From Bradyrhizobium sp. 190 (GTDB lineage: Bacteria; Pseudomonadota; Alphaproteobacteria; Rhizobiales; Xanthobacteraceae), in contig NZ_JADPJL010000013.1 in the NCBI RefSeq assembly GCF_023073415.1, positions 1 to 37,408 on the forward strand: a stretch of 37,408 nucleotides of DNA, given 5' to 3'. Position numbers and translations under genes: made by a program. Position 1 is the stretch's first letter, and each line of letters begins with the position of its first letter. Of this stretch, positions 24,963 through 35,221 are shown in pieces. The notes under the pieces were generated by a model. The model was not told where the DNA came from and searched no databases. It worked only from the letters and a program-made list of their open reading frames with translations.

Positions 24963-25895
24963 TTACGGGTGCTGTTTCCGCGGGGCCACACCTTTCGGCA
25001 GGTCGGCGAGGCGCGCCCTAAGGCGTGGCACCGCGAAGTCGAGAAACGCGCGCAATTTGGCCGGCATGAAGCGATTTGGCGAGTACACGAAGCTGACGGG
25101 TTGCGGCGGCGGCTGAAAATCCTGCAGAAGCGGAATTAGCTGTCTGGATTTTATCGATTCGGCGACGAGATAAGAGAACGCCACGGTGATCCCGATGCCC
25201 GCGCGCGCAGCATCGCAGGCCGACTCGAGATTGCTCGCAACGAAGCGCGACCGAACGGGCACCGCATACTCGGTCTGGTCTCGTTTGAATCTCCACGTGG
25301 TTGGCGACTGCATCGGAGAATAGCTGATGCAGTCGTGCGCAGAGAGGTCGTCTGGCGATTTGGGCGTTCCGCGAGATTTCAAATAGGCCGGACTCGCGCA
25401 AACTACGCGGTAGATTTCCCCGACACGCACCGCGATCAGGCTGCTGTCGGCGAGATCGCCGACGCGAAGCGCGACGTCGATGTGTTCCTCCAGGAGATTG
25501 ATAGTCCTGTCCTGCAAATTGAGCTGAACGTCCACCTCCGGGAACGTCACCAGGAACTCCGCCAGAATCGGCTGCAGACATAAGCGGCCGAGCGCGACAA
25601 GGGTCGAAACACTCAGATCTCCGCGTGGCGTTGTGTACTCGCCGGAAGCGGCGCGCTCGGCTTCGGTGATATCGGCAAGGATTCGCTTTGCGGCAGCGAT
25701 GTAAGAGAGCCCTGCGTCAGTCGGGACAAGTGCGCGGCTCGACCGATTGAACAGCTTGGTGCGCAGGTGCGCTTCGAGCTCGGATACCTTTCGGCTCACG
25801 GTCGCCAGCGGCATTTTCTGCCGGCGGGCCGCAGCCGACAGGCCTCCGGCCTCCGCAACCGCCAACACAATCGACATGCCTTCGAGACGGTCCAT
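24963..25895 (-). CDS. LysR-family transcription regulator
   Basis: This 310-residue regulator has an N-terminal winged helix (MDRLEGMSIVLAVAEAGGLS, MPLATVSRKVSELEAHL) and a full co-inducer domain, including DVALRVGDLADSSLIAVRVG and YSPNRFMPAKLRAFLDF. The pattern belongs to the DsdA/CrgA-like group of LysR proteins that often control divergent oxidoreductase genes. The start is the ATG at 25895; a longer frame runs through the divergent promoter. It is divergent from the SDR-DUF417-cupin-AhpD-like operon and probably controls it. A perfect dyad at 25902-25918 lies at its own start region. Confidence 0.92.
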   Translation of the reverse strand: MDRLEGMSIVLAVAEAGGLSAAARRQKMPLATVSRKVSELEAHLRTKLFNRSSRALVPTDAGLSYIAAAKRILADITEAERAASGEYTTPRGDLSVSTLVALGRLCLQPILAEFLVTFPEVDVQLNLQDRTINLLEEHIDVALRVGDLADSSLIAVRVGEIYRVVCASPAYLKSRGTPKSPDDLSAHDCISYSPMQSPTTWRFKRDQTEYAVPVRSRFVASNLESACDAARAGIGITVAFSYLVAESIKSRQLIPLLQDFQPPPQPVSFVYSPNRFMPAKLRAFLDFAVPRLRARLADLPKGVAPRKQHP

Positions 25896-25901
25896 ATGAG
25901 G

Positions 25902-25918
25902 CTTCCATTTTTTGGAAG
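25902..25918. promoter_or_regulatory. Inverted repeat in the LysR/SDR divergent region
   Basis: CTTCCATTTTTTGGAAG is a perfect 6-bp inverted repeat (CTTCCA/TGGAAG) with a 5-base AT centre. It lies 7 bases upstream of the LysR ATG, a position typical for autorepression, and about 90 bases before the SDR start. Confidence 0.5.
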
Positions 25919-26004
25919 GATACATCTCGATATTGCCAGATACCCAACATTTTCGGAAGGGTCTATTCATCGGTCGGAAGCAACGCCAACCCATGGAGAC
26001 CGAT

Positions 26005-26826
26005 ATGAATACGACCCAGGCCAAGGGCATCGCCCTCATCACCGGCGCATCAACCGGTATCGGTGCGATCTACGCCGATCGTCTGGCCAGGCGCGGCCAC
26101 GACCTCATTCTTGTTGCGCGCAACAGGCAGCGGCTGGCATCGCTGGCGCGCCGGCTCGTCAACGAGACTGGCCGAAAGGTGGAGACTGTCGAGGCCGACC
26201 TCACGTCCCCGGCAGATCTGCTACGCGTCGAGCACATCCTCCGCACCAATGCGGGCATCTCCCTGCTGGTCAACAACGCGGGCGTCGGCGCTACCAACCC
26301 GCTGATCGCCTCTGACGTTGACAAGATGGACGACATGATCCGTCTGAATGTCACCGCGCTGACGCGGCTGACCTATGCAGCGGTCCCGGGATTTGTCGCC
26401 CGCGGCCACGGCACGATCATCAACATTGCGTCGGTTGTCGCGATCGCGCCGGAGGTGCTGAACGGTGTCTATGGCGGCACCAAAGCGTTCGTGCTCGCAT
26501 TCAACCAGTCGCTCGCTCACGAACTTGCCGACAAGGGCATCCGCGTGCAGGTGGTGCTGCCGGGCGCCACGGCCACCGAATTCTGGGACGTCGCCGGCAC
26601 GCCGGTGCATCAGCTTCCGGCGCAGACCGTGATGTCGGCCGACGATCTGGTCGATGCCGCCCTCGCGGGGCTCGACCTCGGCGAGACCGTGACCATCCCC
26701 TCGCTGCCGGACAAGGCGGAGTGGGATCGTCATGAGACGGCGCGCCTCGCCATGTCGAGCAGGCTCTCGAGCGCCATCCCGGCGGCTCGCTACAACTTGC
26801 ACAAGCATGAAAGCGTGAGCGCCTAG
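26005..26826 (+). CDS. Short-chain dehydrogenase/reductase
   Basis: This 273-residue SDR is of the classical type: cofactor motif TGASTGIG (13-20), NNAG (90-93), catalytic Ser143, Tyr156 and Lys160 (YGGTK). The C-terminal region is of the DltE/YqjQ-like group. The substrate, probably a carbonyl compound, is not predictable. The start ATG at 26005 has GGAG 6 bases upstream; an in-frame ATG at 25993 is less good. It is first in a same-strand row with DUF417, cupin and AhpD-like genes and divergent from the LysR gene. Confidence 0.88.
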   Translation: MNTTQAKGIALITGASTGIGAIYADRLARRGHDLILVARNRQRLASLARRLVNETGRKVETVEADLTSPADLLRVEHILRTNAGISLLVNNAGVGATNPLIASDVDKMDDMIRLNVTALTRLTYAAVPGFVARGHGTIINIASVVAIAPEVLNGVYGGTKAFVLAFNQSLAHELADKGIRVQVVLPGATATEFWDVAGTPVHQLPAQTVMSADDLVDAALAGLDLGETVTIPSLPDKAEWDRHETARLAMSSRLSSAIPAARYNLHKHESVSA

Positions 26827-26959
26827 GGACGCCAACGCACTAATTGCCGGCGGCCAAGGCCCCCGGCGTAATTCTCGGCATCCAGTCGGACGTGCCGAGA
26901 CCGTCGAGTTGATGCTCGACGGCAGTCCTTCACACGTCCGGTGAACAAGGAGAGGTACT

Positions 26960-27511
26960 ATGAAAACGGAAGTTGCCATATCACGCATCGCTATCCAGGT
27001 CCCGACATCGGTCCTGGCAAAGGACACAATCGCCGCGTGGCGCGATCATGCCGAACGCTTGATCGCCTACGCCGAGCCGGTCAGCCGAGCAGGCCTCTAT
27101 GTGTCGCTCGCGATCATCTACGCCTGGTTCGGCGGGATGAAGTTTACTGAATACGAGGCCAACGGACTGGTGCCACTGGTGGAGAACAGCCCGCTGCTGA
27201 GCTGGTTCTATGCTCTGTTTTCAGTCCGCGGCTTCTCCACGTTCCTCGGCTTCATCGAACTCAGCATCGGGCTGCTGATCGCCCTCAGATTGGCGAGCCC
27301 GGTCTTTTCTGCAGCGGGCGGTCTTCTCTCGGCCGGACTCTTCGTCACGACCGTGAGCTTCATGATCTCGACGCCGGGCGTCGTCGTGCCGGAGCTCGGG
27401 CTGCCCGCGATCTCGGTCGCGCCGGGTCAGTTCCTCCTGAAAGACGTCGGCCTGTTCGCCGCTTCGTTCTGGGTGTTCGTCGACTCGCTGAAGACCGTGG
27501 TTCGCAGGTGA
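26960..27511 (+). CDS. DUF417 (YkgB/RclC-like) inner membrane protein
   Basis: This 183-residue membrane protein has about four helices and the family signature GGMKFTEYEANGLVPLVENSPL near residues 59-80, then GFIELSIGLLIAL. The E. coli relative RclC is part of the reactive chlorine response; other members sit near oxidoreductases and AhpD-like proteins. A role in redox stress or quinone-linked detoxification is inferred. The ATG at 26960 follows AAGGAGAGGTACT, a strong ribosome site. It is 133 bases downstream of the SDR gene. Confidence 0.87.
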   Translation: MKTEVAISRIAIQVPTSVLAKDTIAAWRDHAERLIAYAEPVSRAGLYVSLAIIYAWFGGMKFTEYEANGLVPLVENSPLLSWFYALFSVRGFSTFLGFIELSIGLLIALRLASPVFSAAGGLLSAGLFVTTVSFMISTPGVVVPELGLPAISVAPGQFLLKDVGLFAASFWVFVDSLKTVVRR

Positions 27512-27567
27512 GCAGACTTTCCGCACGAGAGCATCAGCAATCCATGCAAGCAAAGGAGAACACGATC

Positions 27568-28011
27568 ATGAAAATGCGATCCATCTTCGGCGCGGCCTAT
27601 GCTGCCATTGCCATCGTCACAGCGACGCCTGCCGCCGCCCACGGCATCGGCGAAACGGTCACGCCGCACTTTGAGCAGACGATACCCAACATCCCCGGCA
27701 AGTCACTGGTCGCCCTGGTTGTCGACTATACGCCGGGCGGGGCATCGCCTTCGCACATCCACGCCAAGTCGGCTTTCATCTTCGGCTACGTCCTCTCGGG
27801 CGAAATCGAGTCCCAGGTGAATGACGGACCGAGGCGGGTCCACCGCGCCGGCGAAAGTTTTTACGAGACGCCGGGCTCCCGTCATCCCGTCAGTCGCAAT
27901 GCGAGCAAGAACAGGCCTGCAAGGCTGCTAGCCGTGTTCGTCGTCGATACCGACGAGAAAGAACTGACCACTTCCGTTGAGCAACACACGTCATCAAGGA
28001 GCAAAAAATGA
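27568..28011 (+). CDS. Secreted single-domain cupin protein
   Basis: This 147-residue protein has an N-terminal signal peptide (MKMRSIFGAAYAAIAIV to TPAAAHG; likely cleaved after the AAA near residue 24), then one cupin barrel. The metal-binding motif is PSHIHAKSAFIFGYVLSGEIE, with the second motif GESFYETPGSRHPVSRN. It would act in the periplasm; the ligand or substrate is unknown. The ATG at 27568 has AAGGAG about 9 bases upstream. Its stop overlaps the next gene by 4 bases (ATGA), indicating translational coupling with the AhpD-like protein. Confidence 0.87.
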   Translation: MKMRSIFGAAYAAIAIVTATPAAAHGIGETVTPHFEQTIPNIPGKSLVALVVDYTPGGASPSHIHAKSAFIFGYVLSGEIESQVNDGPRRVHRAGESFYETPGSRHPVSRNASKNRPARLLAVFVVDTDEKELTTSVEQHTSSRSKK

Positions 28012-28463
28012 GCAAGCGCCTCGACTACAACCAGATCGCGCCGGCAGGCGTGAAAGCGCTGGGCGGCGTCTACGGCTACGTCATGCAGAGCGGCCTCTCC
28101 CCTGCGCTGGTCGATCTGGTCTATCTGCGGATCTCCCAGATCAACAATTGCGCCTACTGCCTCGACATGCATACGCGCGATCTGCTCAAGAAGGGAGAGA
28201 AGGTCGAAAAGCTGGCGCTGGTGCAGGCGTGGAAGGAAGCCGGCAACCTCTTCGACGCGCGCGAGCGCGCCGCCCTTGCATGGGCCGAAACGGTGACGCG
28301 CGTTGCAGAGACGAACGTGCCGGATGAAGCCTACCAGGCCGCCCGCGCCGTGTTCGACGAGCGAGAACTCGTAGATCTCACGATCGCGATTGGCTTGATG
28401 AACGCCTACAATCGCATGGCAATCAGCTTTCGGAATACACCGCAGGCTGCAGTCGGGAAGTAA
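28008..28463 (+). CDS. AhpD-like/carboxymuconolactone decarboxylase family protein
   Basis: This 151-residue protein has the alkylhydroperoxidase-type CxxC...H motif: Cys48, Cys51 and His55 in NNCAYCLDMH, so it is likely a thiol peroxidase-type or disulfide-active enzyme rather than a true decarboxylase. The usual Glu before the motif is replaced by Asp36 (VDLVYLR). It starts inside the cupin stop codon (ATGA). It closes the LysR-controlled cluster and fits a redox or hydroperoxide role. Confidence 0.88.
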   Translation: MSKRLDYNQIAPAGVKALGGVYGYVMQSGLSPALVDLVYLRISQINNCAYCLDMHTRDLLKKGEKVEKLALVQAWKEAGNLFDARERAALAWAETVTRVAETNVPDEAYQAARAVFDERELVDLTIAIGLMNAYNRMAISFRNTPQAAVGK

Positions 28464-28856
28464 GGCCAGATGCGGTAAAGCCAGCAGCAGAAACTCATCA
28501 AGAACTTCGTTGAAGGAGCTTCGGGTATTGCAATCTCGTAACACCCGCATAGGACGCAGCCGATGTTCGGAATGGCCGCTTTGCGACCCCGAGCGGACAT
28601 CGGTCAGACGATTGCTCCTACTCACGCCTTAGCCAAGAGCTCTATTCAGTCATGTTGCTGACGCAATTTCTGTCTTAGACGCTGAGAACTAAGAACACCT
28701 GTGCGAGGACCACACTGGTTCCCACAACGGTTCCGTCGCCAGCATTGGCACGAATCCGCAAAAATTGGCGCGAGTTCGTCAACGCATCCGCGTTCGCTTG
28801 ACCAATTTTGCGGCATCGGGAACCGAACGTTCTAGAAAATCAATCAAGGAGTTATG
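28464..28856. other. Intergenic stretch with repeat copy B and a long dyad
   Basis: No gene is supported. Bases about 28529-28600 form repeat copy B, similar to the end of the greA-like gene and containing the GAATGGCCGCTTTGCG core (28571-28586). CCGCAAAAATTGG (28756-28768) and CCAATTTTGCGG (28802-28813) are near-complementary and could form a stem with a loop of about 33 bases just before the RlpA-like gene. Confidence 0.45.
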
Positions 28857-29342
28857 ATGTTGTTTCGCTCGCGCGCCGCAATTTGCGGCGCCGTACTTGC
28901 GCTTGCCTTTTCTGTTACCGTTGCTCGAAGTGATGCAGTTCATTCAAGCGCCGTCGTCGATGCCGCTTCGGGGGATGCGATCGTTGGCGCAGCATCCACG
29001 TACAATCCGTTCAAGCCCGGATGGCGGGAGGGCGGCCCGAACACAGCCTCCGGCGAGCGCTATAATCCCTCTGTCTGGGCGGCTGCCATCAAGACGAGTT
29101 TGCGCCAGAAATTTGGTGGGGTCCGATATGGCGCGAGGCCGAAGTATGCCCTCGTTGAGGCTGTAGGCAAGAAGGTCATCGTCAAGATAAATGACGTGGG
29201 GCCACTAACGCCTGGCCGCATCATTGACCTCAATGAGCGGGCGATGCGCCATTTCGATCCAAGCCTGCAGCGCGGGGTAATTTATGGCGTAAGCGTTAGG
29301 CCGCTTTCCGGCGACTATTGGATCCCCGGACCGGTTGGTTGA
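28857..29342 (+). CDS. RlpA-like double-psi beta-barrel protein, exported
   Basis: This 161-residue protein has a signal peptide (about 1-27) and a compact double-psi beta-barrel domain. Visible signature: GAASTYNPF...TASGERYNPSVWAAAIKTSL and VIVKINDVGPLTPGRIIDLNERAMR, which contains the conserved Asp of RlpA-type lytic transglycosylases (NDRGP in the classic form; here NDVGP). It probably acts on glycan strands in the periplasm, but the short form lacks a SPOR domain. Two adjacent ATGs exist (28854 and 28857); AAGGAG ends 5 bases before the second, which I prefer. Confidence 0.85.
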   Translation: MLFRSRAAICGAVLALAFSVTVARSDAVHSSAVVDAASGDAIVGAASTYNPFKPGWREGGPNTASGERYNPSVWAAAIKTSLRQKFGGVRYGARPKYALVEAVGKKVIVKINDVGPLTPGRIIDLNERAMRHFDPSLQRGVIYGVSVRPLSGDYWIPGPVG

Positions 29343-29620
29343 ACATCGCACGCGAAAGAAGTCGAACACGGCCCTCCTGGACAGGGGGAACGCCTCGATG
29401 GCCTCCCCACCGCTGATCTTTGAGGCGATGCCACCTCTGGCGGCAAGGCGCCGGCAGGCGCAATTTGCGTTGCCATCAGTTCTGAAATGTAGAGGAGCGC
29501 CTGGCCGAATGTCCGCTCTTGGCTGCCACTAACCGACATCTGGGTAGGCATTTCGTCAAAACGCGTTTGGCGCTGCCGTCTGATCCGTCGTACAGTATGC
29601 TCTAGGTTGGATTGCATGCC
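29343..29620. other. Intergenic stretch with degenerate dispersed-repeat text
   Basis: No gene is supported. Around 29503-29530 the minus strand reads SGSQERTFGQA, resembling the pseudo-coding signature (such as 'GQKRTF') of short Bradyrhizobium repeats. The promoter of the cyclase gene should lie in 29540-29615. Confidence 0.35.
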
Positions 29621-31414
29621 ATGGTGCAAGAGCAGCCAGTCCGGGTCGAGCGCAGGTTGTCGGCGATATTGGCCGCTGACGTAGCCGGCTATTCGCAGCT
29701 CATGCATCGCGACGAAGAGGCTACCCACGCCAGACTGACTGCGCTCCTAACGGACGCTGTCCGCCCGGCAATCTCCGAACACGGCGGCCGCATCGTGAAG
29801 AACACCGGCGATGGGTTCTTGGCCGAGTTTGCGAGCGCTGTTGAGGCGGTTCGGGCCGCGACGCATTTCCAGACCCGCGTTCAAGAACTTTCGATCGGAG
29901 ATCCGGAGTACAGGCGCATTGCTTTCCGCGTCGGCGTCAACATCGGCGACGTAATTGTTGAGCCGCATGACATTTTCGGCGACGGCGTGAATATTGCGGC
30001 ACGGCTTGAGAGCATTGCGGAACCGGGCGGCATCTGCATCTCGTCTGCCGTCTATGATCACGTCCGCGGCAAGGTCGGGGTTGAGTTTGCCGATCTGGGC
30101 GAGCAAAACCTCAAAAACATTGACCATCCCGTCCGGACCTATGCCGTGATGTGGGAGGGATCATCCAGCCCGGCGACACCGGCTGAGCGCGCAACGCTGG
30201 GCGGGCCTTCGCCGCCTCGTCTTTCCATCGTTGTGCTGCCGTTTGCCAACCTTAGCGGCGATCCCGCGCAAGACTACTTCGTCGATGGTGTAACTGAGAG
30301 CCTGACCACAGACCTGTCTCGCATTAGCGGCTCATTCGTTATCGGCCGACACACTGCATTCACCTACAAAGGCAAGGCGGTTGATCTCAAGCAGATTGGC
30401 CGCAAGTTGAACGTTCGCTACGTGCTCGAAGGCTCGGTGCAGCGGAGTGGCAATCGGCTTCGGGTAAATGTGCAATTGATCGACGCCGCAACTTGCACTC
30501 ATCTCTGGGCCGAACGGTTTGACAAACCGATGGCCGATCTCTTCGACATGCAGGATGAAATCGTATCGAGACTCGCCAACACGTTGAATGCTCAGCTCAT
30601 CGCGGCTGAGGCAAGGCGAGCGGAACACTCGTTGCATCCTAATGCTCTAGACTTGTATTTCCAGGGGAGAGCCCGTTGGAATAGGGGTTGGACTCCATCA
30701 AATATGATCCCGGCGCGAAGTTTCTTCGAACGCGCATTGGGGCTTGATCCGGAGAACGTGGACGCGTTGGTCGGCATCGCGGCAATCGATGTCGCGAGCG
30801 CTGGTTTCCTTCTTGTCGATGACGCCGACCTGCGCGTTGCAGCGGCCGAAGCGGCGTTGATCAAGGCGCTATCTTTGGCGCCGCAACATGCTCTTGCTCA
30901 TTTGTATCTCGGTGCCGCCTACTTATGTTCGAACCGCGCGGAGCAAGGCATAGCTGAATGCGAGCACGCATTGGCTTTGAACCGGAATCTAGCCGATGCC
31001 CACGCCTCTATCGGGGTAGCCAAAGTCATTGTTGGTCGCGCCGCGGAGACAGAGGCACATATAAACCAAGCGTTACATCTGTCTCCTCTCGATGACGTTG
31101 CAAATCGTTGGATGAGCTGGGTTGGTTTTGCCAAACTGCACCTCGGAGACGATGCCGAAGCAGTTGCGTGGCTGCGTCGATCGTTGAAGGTTAATCCAAA
31201 CAATCCCTTCGCAAACTTTTTTCTCGCCGCTGCGCTGGCGCATCAAGGGAAGATAGACGACGCGCGAGCTGCTGTGAAGGATGGACTTGCATTCGATCCA
31301 GCTTTCACCATCCGTCGCTTCAAAGCTTATCCGTATCGCGGCAATCCAACGTTCCTTGCCGGGAGCAAGCGGATTATAGAGGGAATGCGCATGGCCGGAG
31401 TACCGGAGAAGTGA
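29621..31414 (+). CDS. Class III adenylate cyclase with TolB-like and TPR domains
   Basis: This 597-residue protein makes cAMP. The catalytic domain covers about 10-180: metal ligands Asp20 (LAADVAGYS) and Asp64 (NTGDGF), base-selecting Lys60 and Asp117 (DIFGDGVN), and transition-state residues Asn124 and Arg128 (NIAARLES). Lys and Asp at the selector positions favour ATP over GTP. A TolB/FlgO-like segment follows (IVVLPFANLSGDPAQDYFVDGVTE...YVLEGSVQR), then TPR repeats to the end. There is no membrane segment. This layout is abundant in rhizobia. I chose the ATG at 29621; the frame also has a TTG three codons earlier. The gene stands alone on its strand and is convergent with the acetolactate synthase-like gene. 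Confidence 0.9.
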   Translation: MVQEQPVRVERRLSAILAADVAGYSQLMHRDEEATHARLTALLTDAVRPAISEHGGRIVKNTGDGFLAEFASAVEAVRAATHFQTRVQELSIGDPEYRRIAFRVGVNIGDVIVEPHDIFGDGVNIAARLESIAEPGGICISSAVYDHVRGKVGVEFADLGEQNLKNIDHPVRTYAVMWEGSSSPATPAERATLGGPSPPRLSIVVLPFANLSGDPAQDYFVDGVTESLTTDLSRISGSFVIGRHTAFTYKGKAVDLKQIGRKLNVRYVLEGSVQRSGNRLRVNVQLIDAATCTHLWAERFDKPMADLFDMQDEIVSRLANTLNAQLIAAEARRAEHSLHPNALDLYFQGRARWNRGWTPSNMIPARSFFERALGLDPENVDALVGIAAIDVASAGFLLVDDADLRVAAAEAALIKALSLAPQHALAHLYLGAAYLCSNRAEQGIAECEHALALNRNLADAHASIGVAKVIVGRAAETEAHINQALHLSPLDDVANRWMSWVGFAKLHLGDDAEAVAWLRRSLKVNPNNPFANFFLAAALAHQGKIDDARAAVKDGLAFDPAFTIRRFKAYPYRGNPTFLAGSKRIIEGMRMAGVPEK

Positions 31415-31580
31415 CGTCGGAGAAGGGTCACATAACCGATATGTCCAGTTGGCCGAACGCCTGCTTTGCGCGGTGGGCTCAATTGGTCAGCGGTCGTTTG
31501 TCATATTCGGCTTTGGAACGAGTTCGACCCACGACGTGACCGCAAATAAACTTTCCCGCACAAGACCGACCCAGGACTTT

Positions 31581-33217
<1,637 letters not shown>

Positions 33218-33221
<4 letters not shown>

Positions 33222-33763
33222 GCGACTGAGGCTCCGCTCGCGCCTGTTGCAGCTTTCTCCGCCCGGTGCGGCAGTGTCCATTCCGGCCGAATGAAGTGAC
33301 AGGTGTAGCCGTCAGGATATTTTTCCAGATAATCCTGATGCTCGGGCTCGGCCTCCCAGAACGGCCCGGCAGGAGCCACCTCGGTGACAACCTTGCCCGG
33401 CCAAAGGCCGGAAGCATCGACATCGGCGATGGTGTCTTCCGCGATCCGCTTCTGCGCGTCGCTGGTGTAGAAGATGGCCGACCGATAGCTCGCACCCCGG
33501 TCGTTGCCCTGGCGGTTCAGCGTCGAGGGATCATGGATCTGGAAAAAGAACTCCAGCAGCTTGCGGTAGCTGATGATCTGCGGATCGAAGGCGATCTCAA
33601 TGGCTTCGGCGTGATTGCCGTGGTTGCGATAGGTCGCGTTCGGCACCTCGCCGCCCGTGTAGCCCACGCTGGTCGAAATCACGCCGGGATAGCGGCGCAG
33701 CAGATCCTGCACACCCCAGAAGCAGCCGCCGGCCAGGACTGCGCGTTCCGTCGAAACTGTCAT
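33218..33763 (-). CDS. Peptide methionine-S-sulfoxide reductase
   Basis: This 181-residue enzyme reduces methionine-S-sulfoxide in oxidised proteins. The catalytic Cys14 is in GGCFWG. Family text continues with [31 protein letters not shown], then [21 protein letters not shown] residues and YRSAIFY, and a C-terminal [18 protein letters not shown]. The C-terminal extension is Ala/Gly/Ser-rich and encodes the overlap with the next gene. The ATG at 33763 has GGGAGG about 6 bases upstream. It is the first gene of a two-gene operon with the ThDP enzyme. Confidence 0.95.
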
Positions 33764-33803
33764 GTCTGTCCTCCCTGGTTTGCTGCGCTCGTCGGCAGCT
33801 TAA

Positions 33804-34163
33804 TCAGCCGCAATTCCAGACCGGCCCGATCGGCGTCCGCGTCCAGCAAGGGCCGAAGCTGCCGCCATTGTAGCGACCACCGTAAAAGCCTGGCCGGCCG
33901 AAATAGCGCCAATTGCCATCGTACCCGTAATAGCTTGGGACTGGATCGATATACCAAGGGCGCCGGTTTTGACGCGCCATCCGCGAAACCGAGCCTTTCT
34001 GCTTGTAAGCTGGAAGGCTGTTATTCGGTGGCTGCTGATAGCCCGGCAGGAAGCCGTATCCGTGCCAGCGTGGCGCCGGCCGTTTATGAGCCGGTGCAGC
34101 CGGCGCGACGGCCGGCAGCAGCGACAGGACGATAGCAATCGACAGAAAGACGAGGTGTGGCAT
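33804..34163 (-). CDS. Secreted small Tyr/Gly/Pro-rich protein
   Basis: I do not recognise a family. The protein of about 119 residues has a clear signal peptide (MPHLVFLSIAIVLSLLPA, then VAPAAPA). The mature part is rich in Tyr, Gly, Pro, Arg and Trp (RRPWYIDPVPSYYGYDGNW, RPGFYGGRYNGGSFG) and ends with PCWTRTPIGPVWNCG, two Cys that could form a disulfide. Such low-complexity secreted proteins are frequent in Bradyrhizobium. The start is the ATG at 34163 or a GTG two codons earlier; neither has a good ribosome site. It lies 40 bases upstream of msrA on the same strand. Confidence 0.65.
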   Translation of the reverse strand: MPHLVFLSIAIVLSLLPAVAPAAPAHKRPAPRWHGYGFLPGYQQPPNNSLPAYKQKGSVSRMARQNRRPWYIDPVPSYYGYDGNWRYFGRPGFYGGRYNGGSFGPCWTRTPIGPVWNCG

Positions 34164-34668
34164 AAACACACCATAGACGGCTGGCTGTTGGGACGCGATT
34201 CAAATCTGGGTGCACAGTCCAGCGCAACTGCTTCCAGTTCGCTTGCGGAATGGCCGCCTTGCGCCAGAAGCGGTCAATCACAGTTGGCAAGAATGGACAT
34301 TAGCTCGACTTGGCACGTCTAGGGCTGATCACCTACGGCCGACCGAGCTCCCCCGCAGGACGACTTTTAGACCCCTCAAGACCGACGCAGTGAAATGGGC
34401 TCAAGGTCCCTTAGCCGCTCCGACGAAGGTGGCCTGAAATCAATATCTGTTCGCGGAGAACGAACACGGTCCGTATTTTTTGGCCAGGCAAACCTAAATA
34501 AACAAAAAACAAAAGGCCACGCGGGCATTACACCGCATGGCCTTTGCGAGACTGGTCCCCTAGGCTCTCCGGAGATTCAGTCTCGGGGCGCATGTGTACG
34601 GGTGGGGGTATCTGTCTAGGGTATGGTGGAATTACCCACAGTTCAGACGAACGAACCAAGCCGCCGCT
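34164..34668. other. Intergenic stretch holding repeat D and the HU terminator
   Basis: No gene is supported. It contains the repeat core GAATGGCCGCCTTGCGCC (34248-34265), identical to the copy at 37295-37312, and the strong minus-strand terminator at 34497-34545. The remaining 34546-34668 is GC-rich with no recognisable signal. Confidence 0.5.
34497..34545 (-). terminator. Rho-independent terminator of the HU gene
   Basis: On the minus strand AAAGGCCATGCGG (34545-34533) and CCGCGTGGCCTTT (34524-34512) form a 13-bp stem with one imperfect pair and an 8-base loop, directly followed by TTGTTTTTTGTTTATTTA. This stem plus T-rich tail is a textbook intrinsic terminator, 125 bases past the HU stop. 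Confidence 0.85.
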
Positions 34669-34965
34669 TCAAACAGCGTCCTTAGCAACCTTCAGGGGTG
34701 ACGCCTTGACCGACTTGCTGGCTGGCTTCGCCGCGAACTCCATAGGCTCTTTCGTAAAAGGATTTACACCGCTGCGAGCTTCCGTAGCGGGCTTGTTCAC
34801 AACCGACATTTTGACGAAACCGGGAATGACGAACTCGCCGGATTCATTCAGTTCCTTATAGCCTACAGTCGCCATCTGCTCGATGACGGCCTTTACGTCT
34901 CCCTTGGAAACCTGCGTTCCCTCTGCAATTGCATCAATTAACTGATTCTTGGTCATCTTGGCCAT
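34669..34965 (-). CDS. HU-family DNA-binding protein
   Basis: This 98-residue histone-like protein binds and bends DNA. Its pattern MAKMTKNQLIDAIAEGT, then FVIPGFVKMSVVNKPATEARSGVNPFTKEPMEF follows the HU/IHF fold: helical dimerisation half then the beta-arm with the conserved Pro in NPFTKEP. The C-terminal tail (AAKPASKSVKASPLKVAKDAV) is Lys-rich. It is a rhizobial paralogue rather than the main HU. The ATG at 34965 has AAGGA upstream. It is a single-gene unit with a strong downstream terminator, consistent with high expression. Confidence 0.93.
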   Translation of the reverse strand: MAKMTKNQLIDAIAEGTQVSKGDVKAVIEQMATVGYKELNESGEFVIPGFVKMSVVNKPATEARSGVNPFTKEPMEFAAKPASKSVKASPLKVAKDAV

Positions 34966-35221
34966 GATGGATTCCTTTGTAGAGGCTCATTCAAAGCGCG
35001 TGAGCTAGGTGCGTCCCCCCTGTTTAGACGCGGCAAAGCCGTACAGCACGCTTCTCGTTCATGCCTTTGGTTATGAAGTCCCCGGGCTTAAAACCTATCG
35101 AGAGCCAAAACGCAAGGAGCAGGTCGGGGCAGCGGCTTCCAGTTGATCCAAACCGAAATGTTGCTTGCAAGACCCGCACTGCGTTGAGACCTCGATGTGT
35201 GGAGCAATCAGCGGCCAAGGG
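34966..35221. other. Intergenic stretch upstream of the HU gene
   Basis: About 256 bases with no supported gene. It should carry the HU promoter, but I cannot fix a -35/-10 pair. A fragment around 35130-35145 (GCGGCTTCCAGTTGATCC) resembles part of the text next to repeat D at 34230, so this may be another degenerate repeat copy. Confidence 0.3.
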
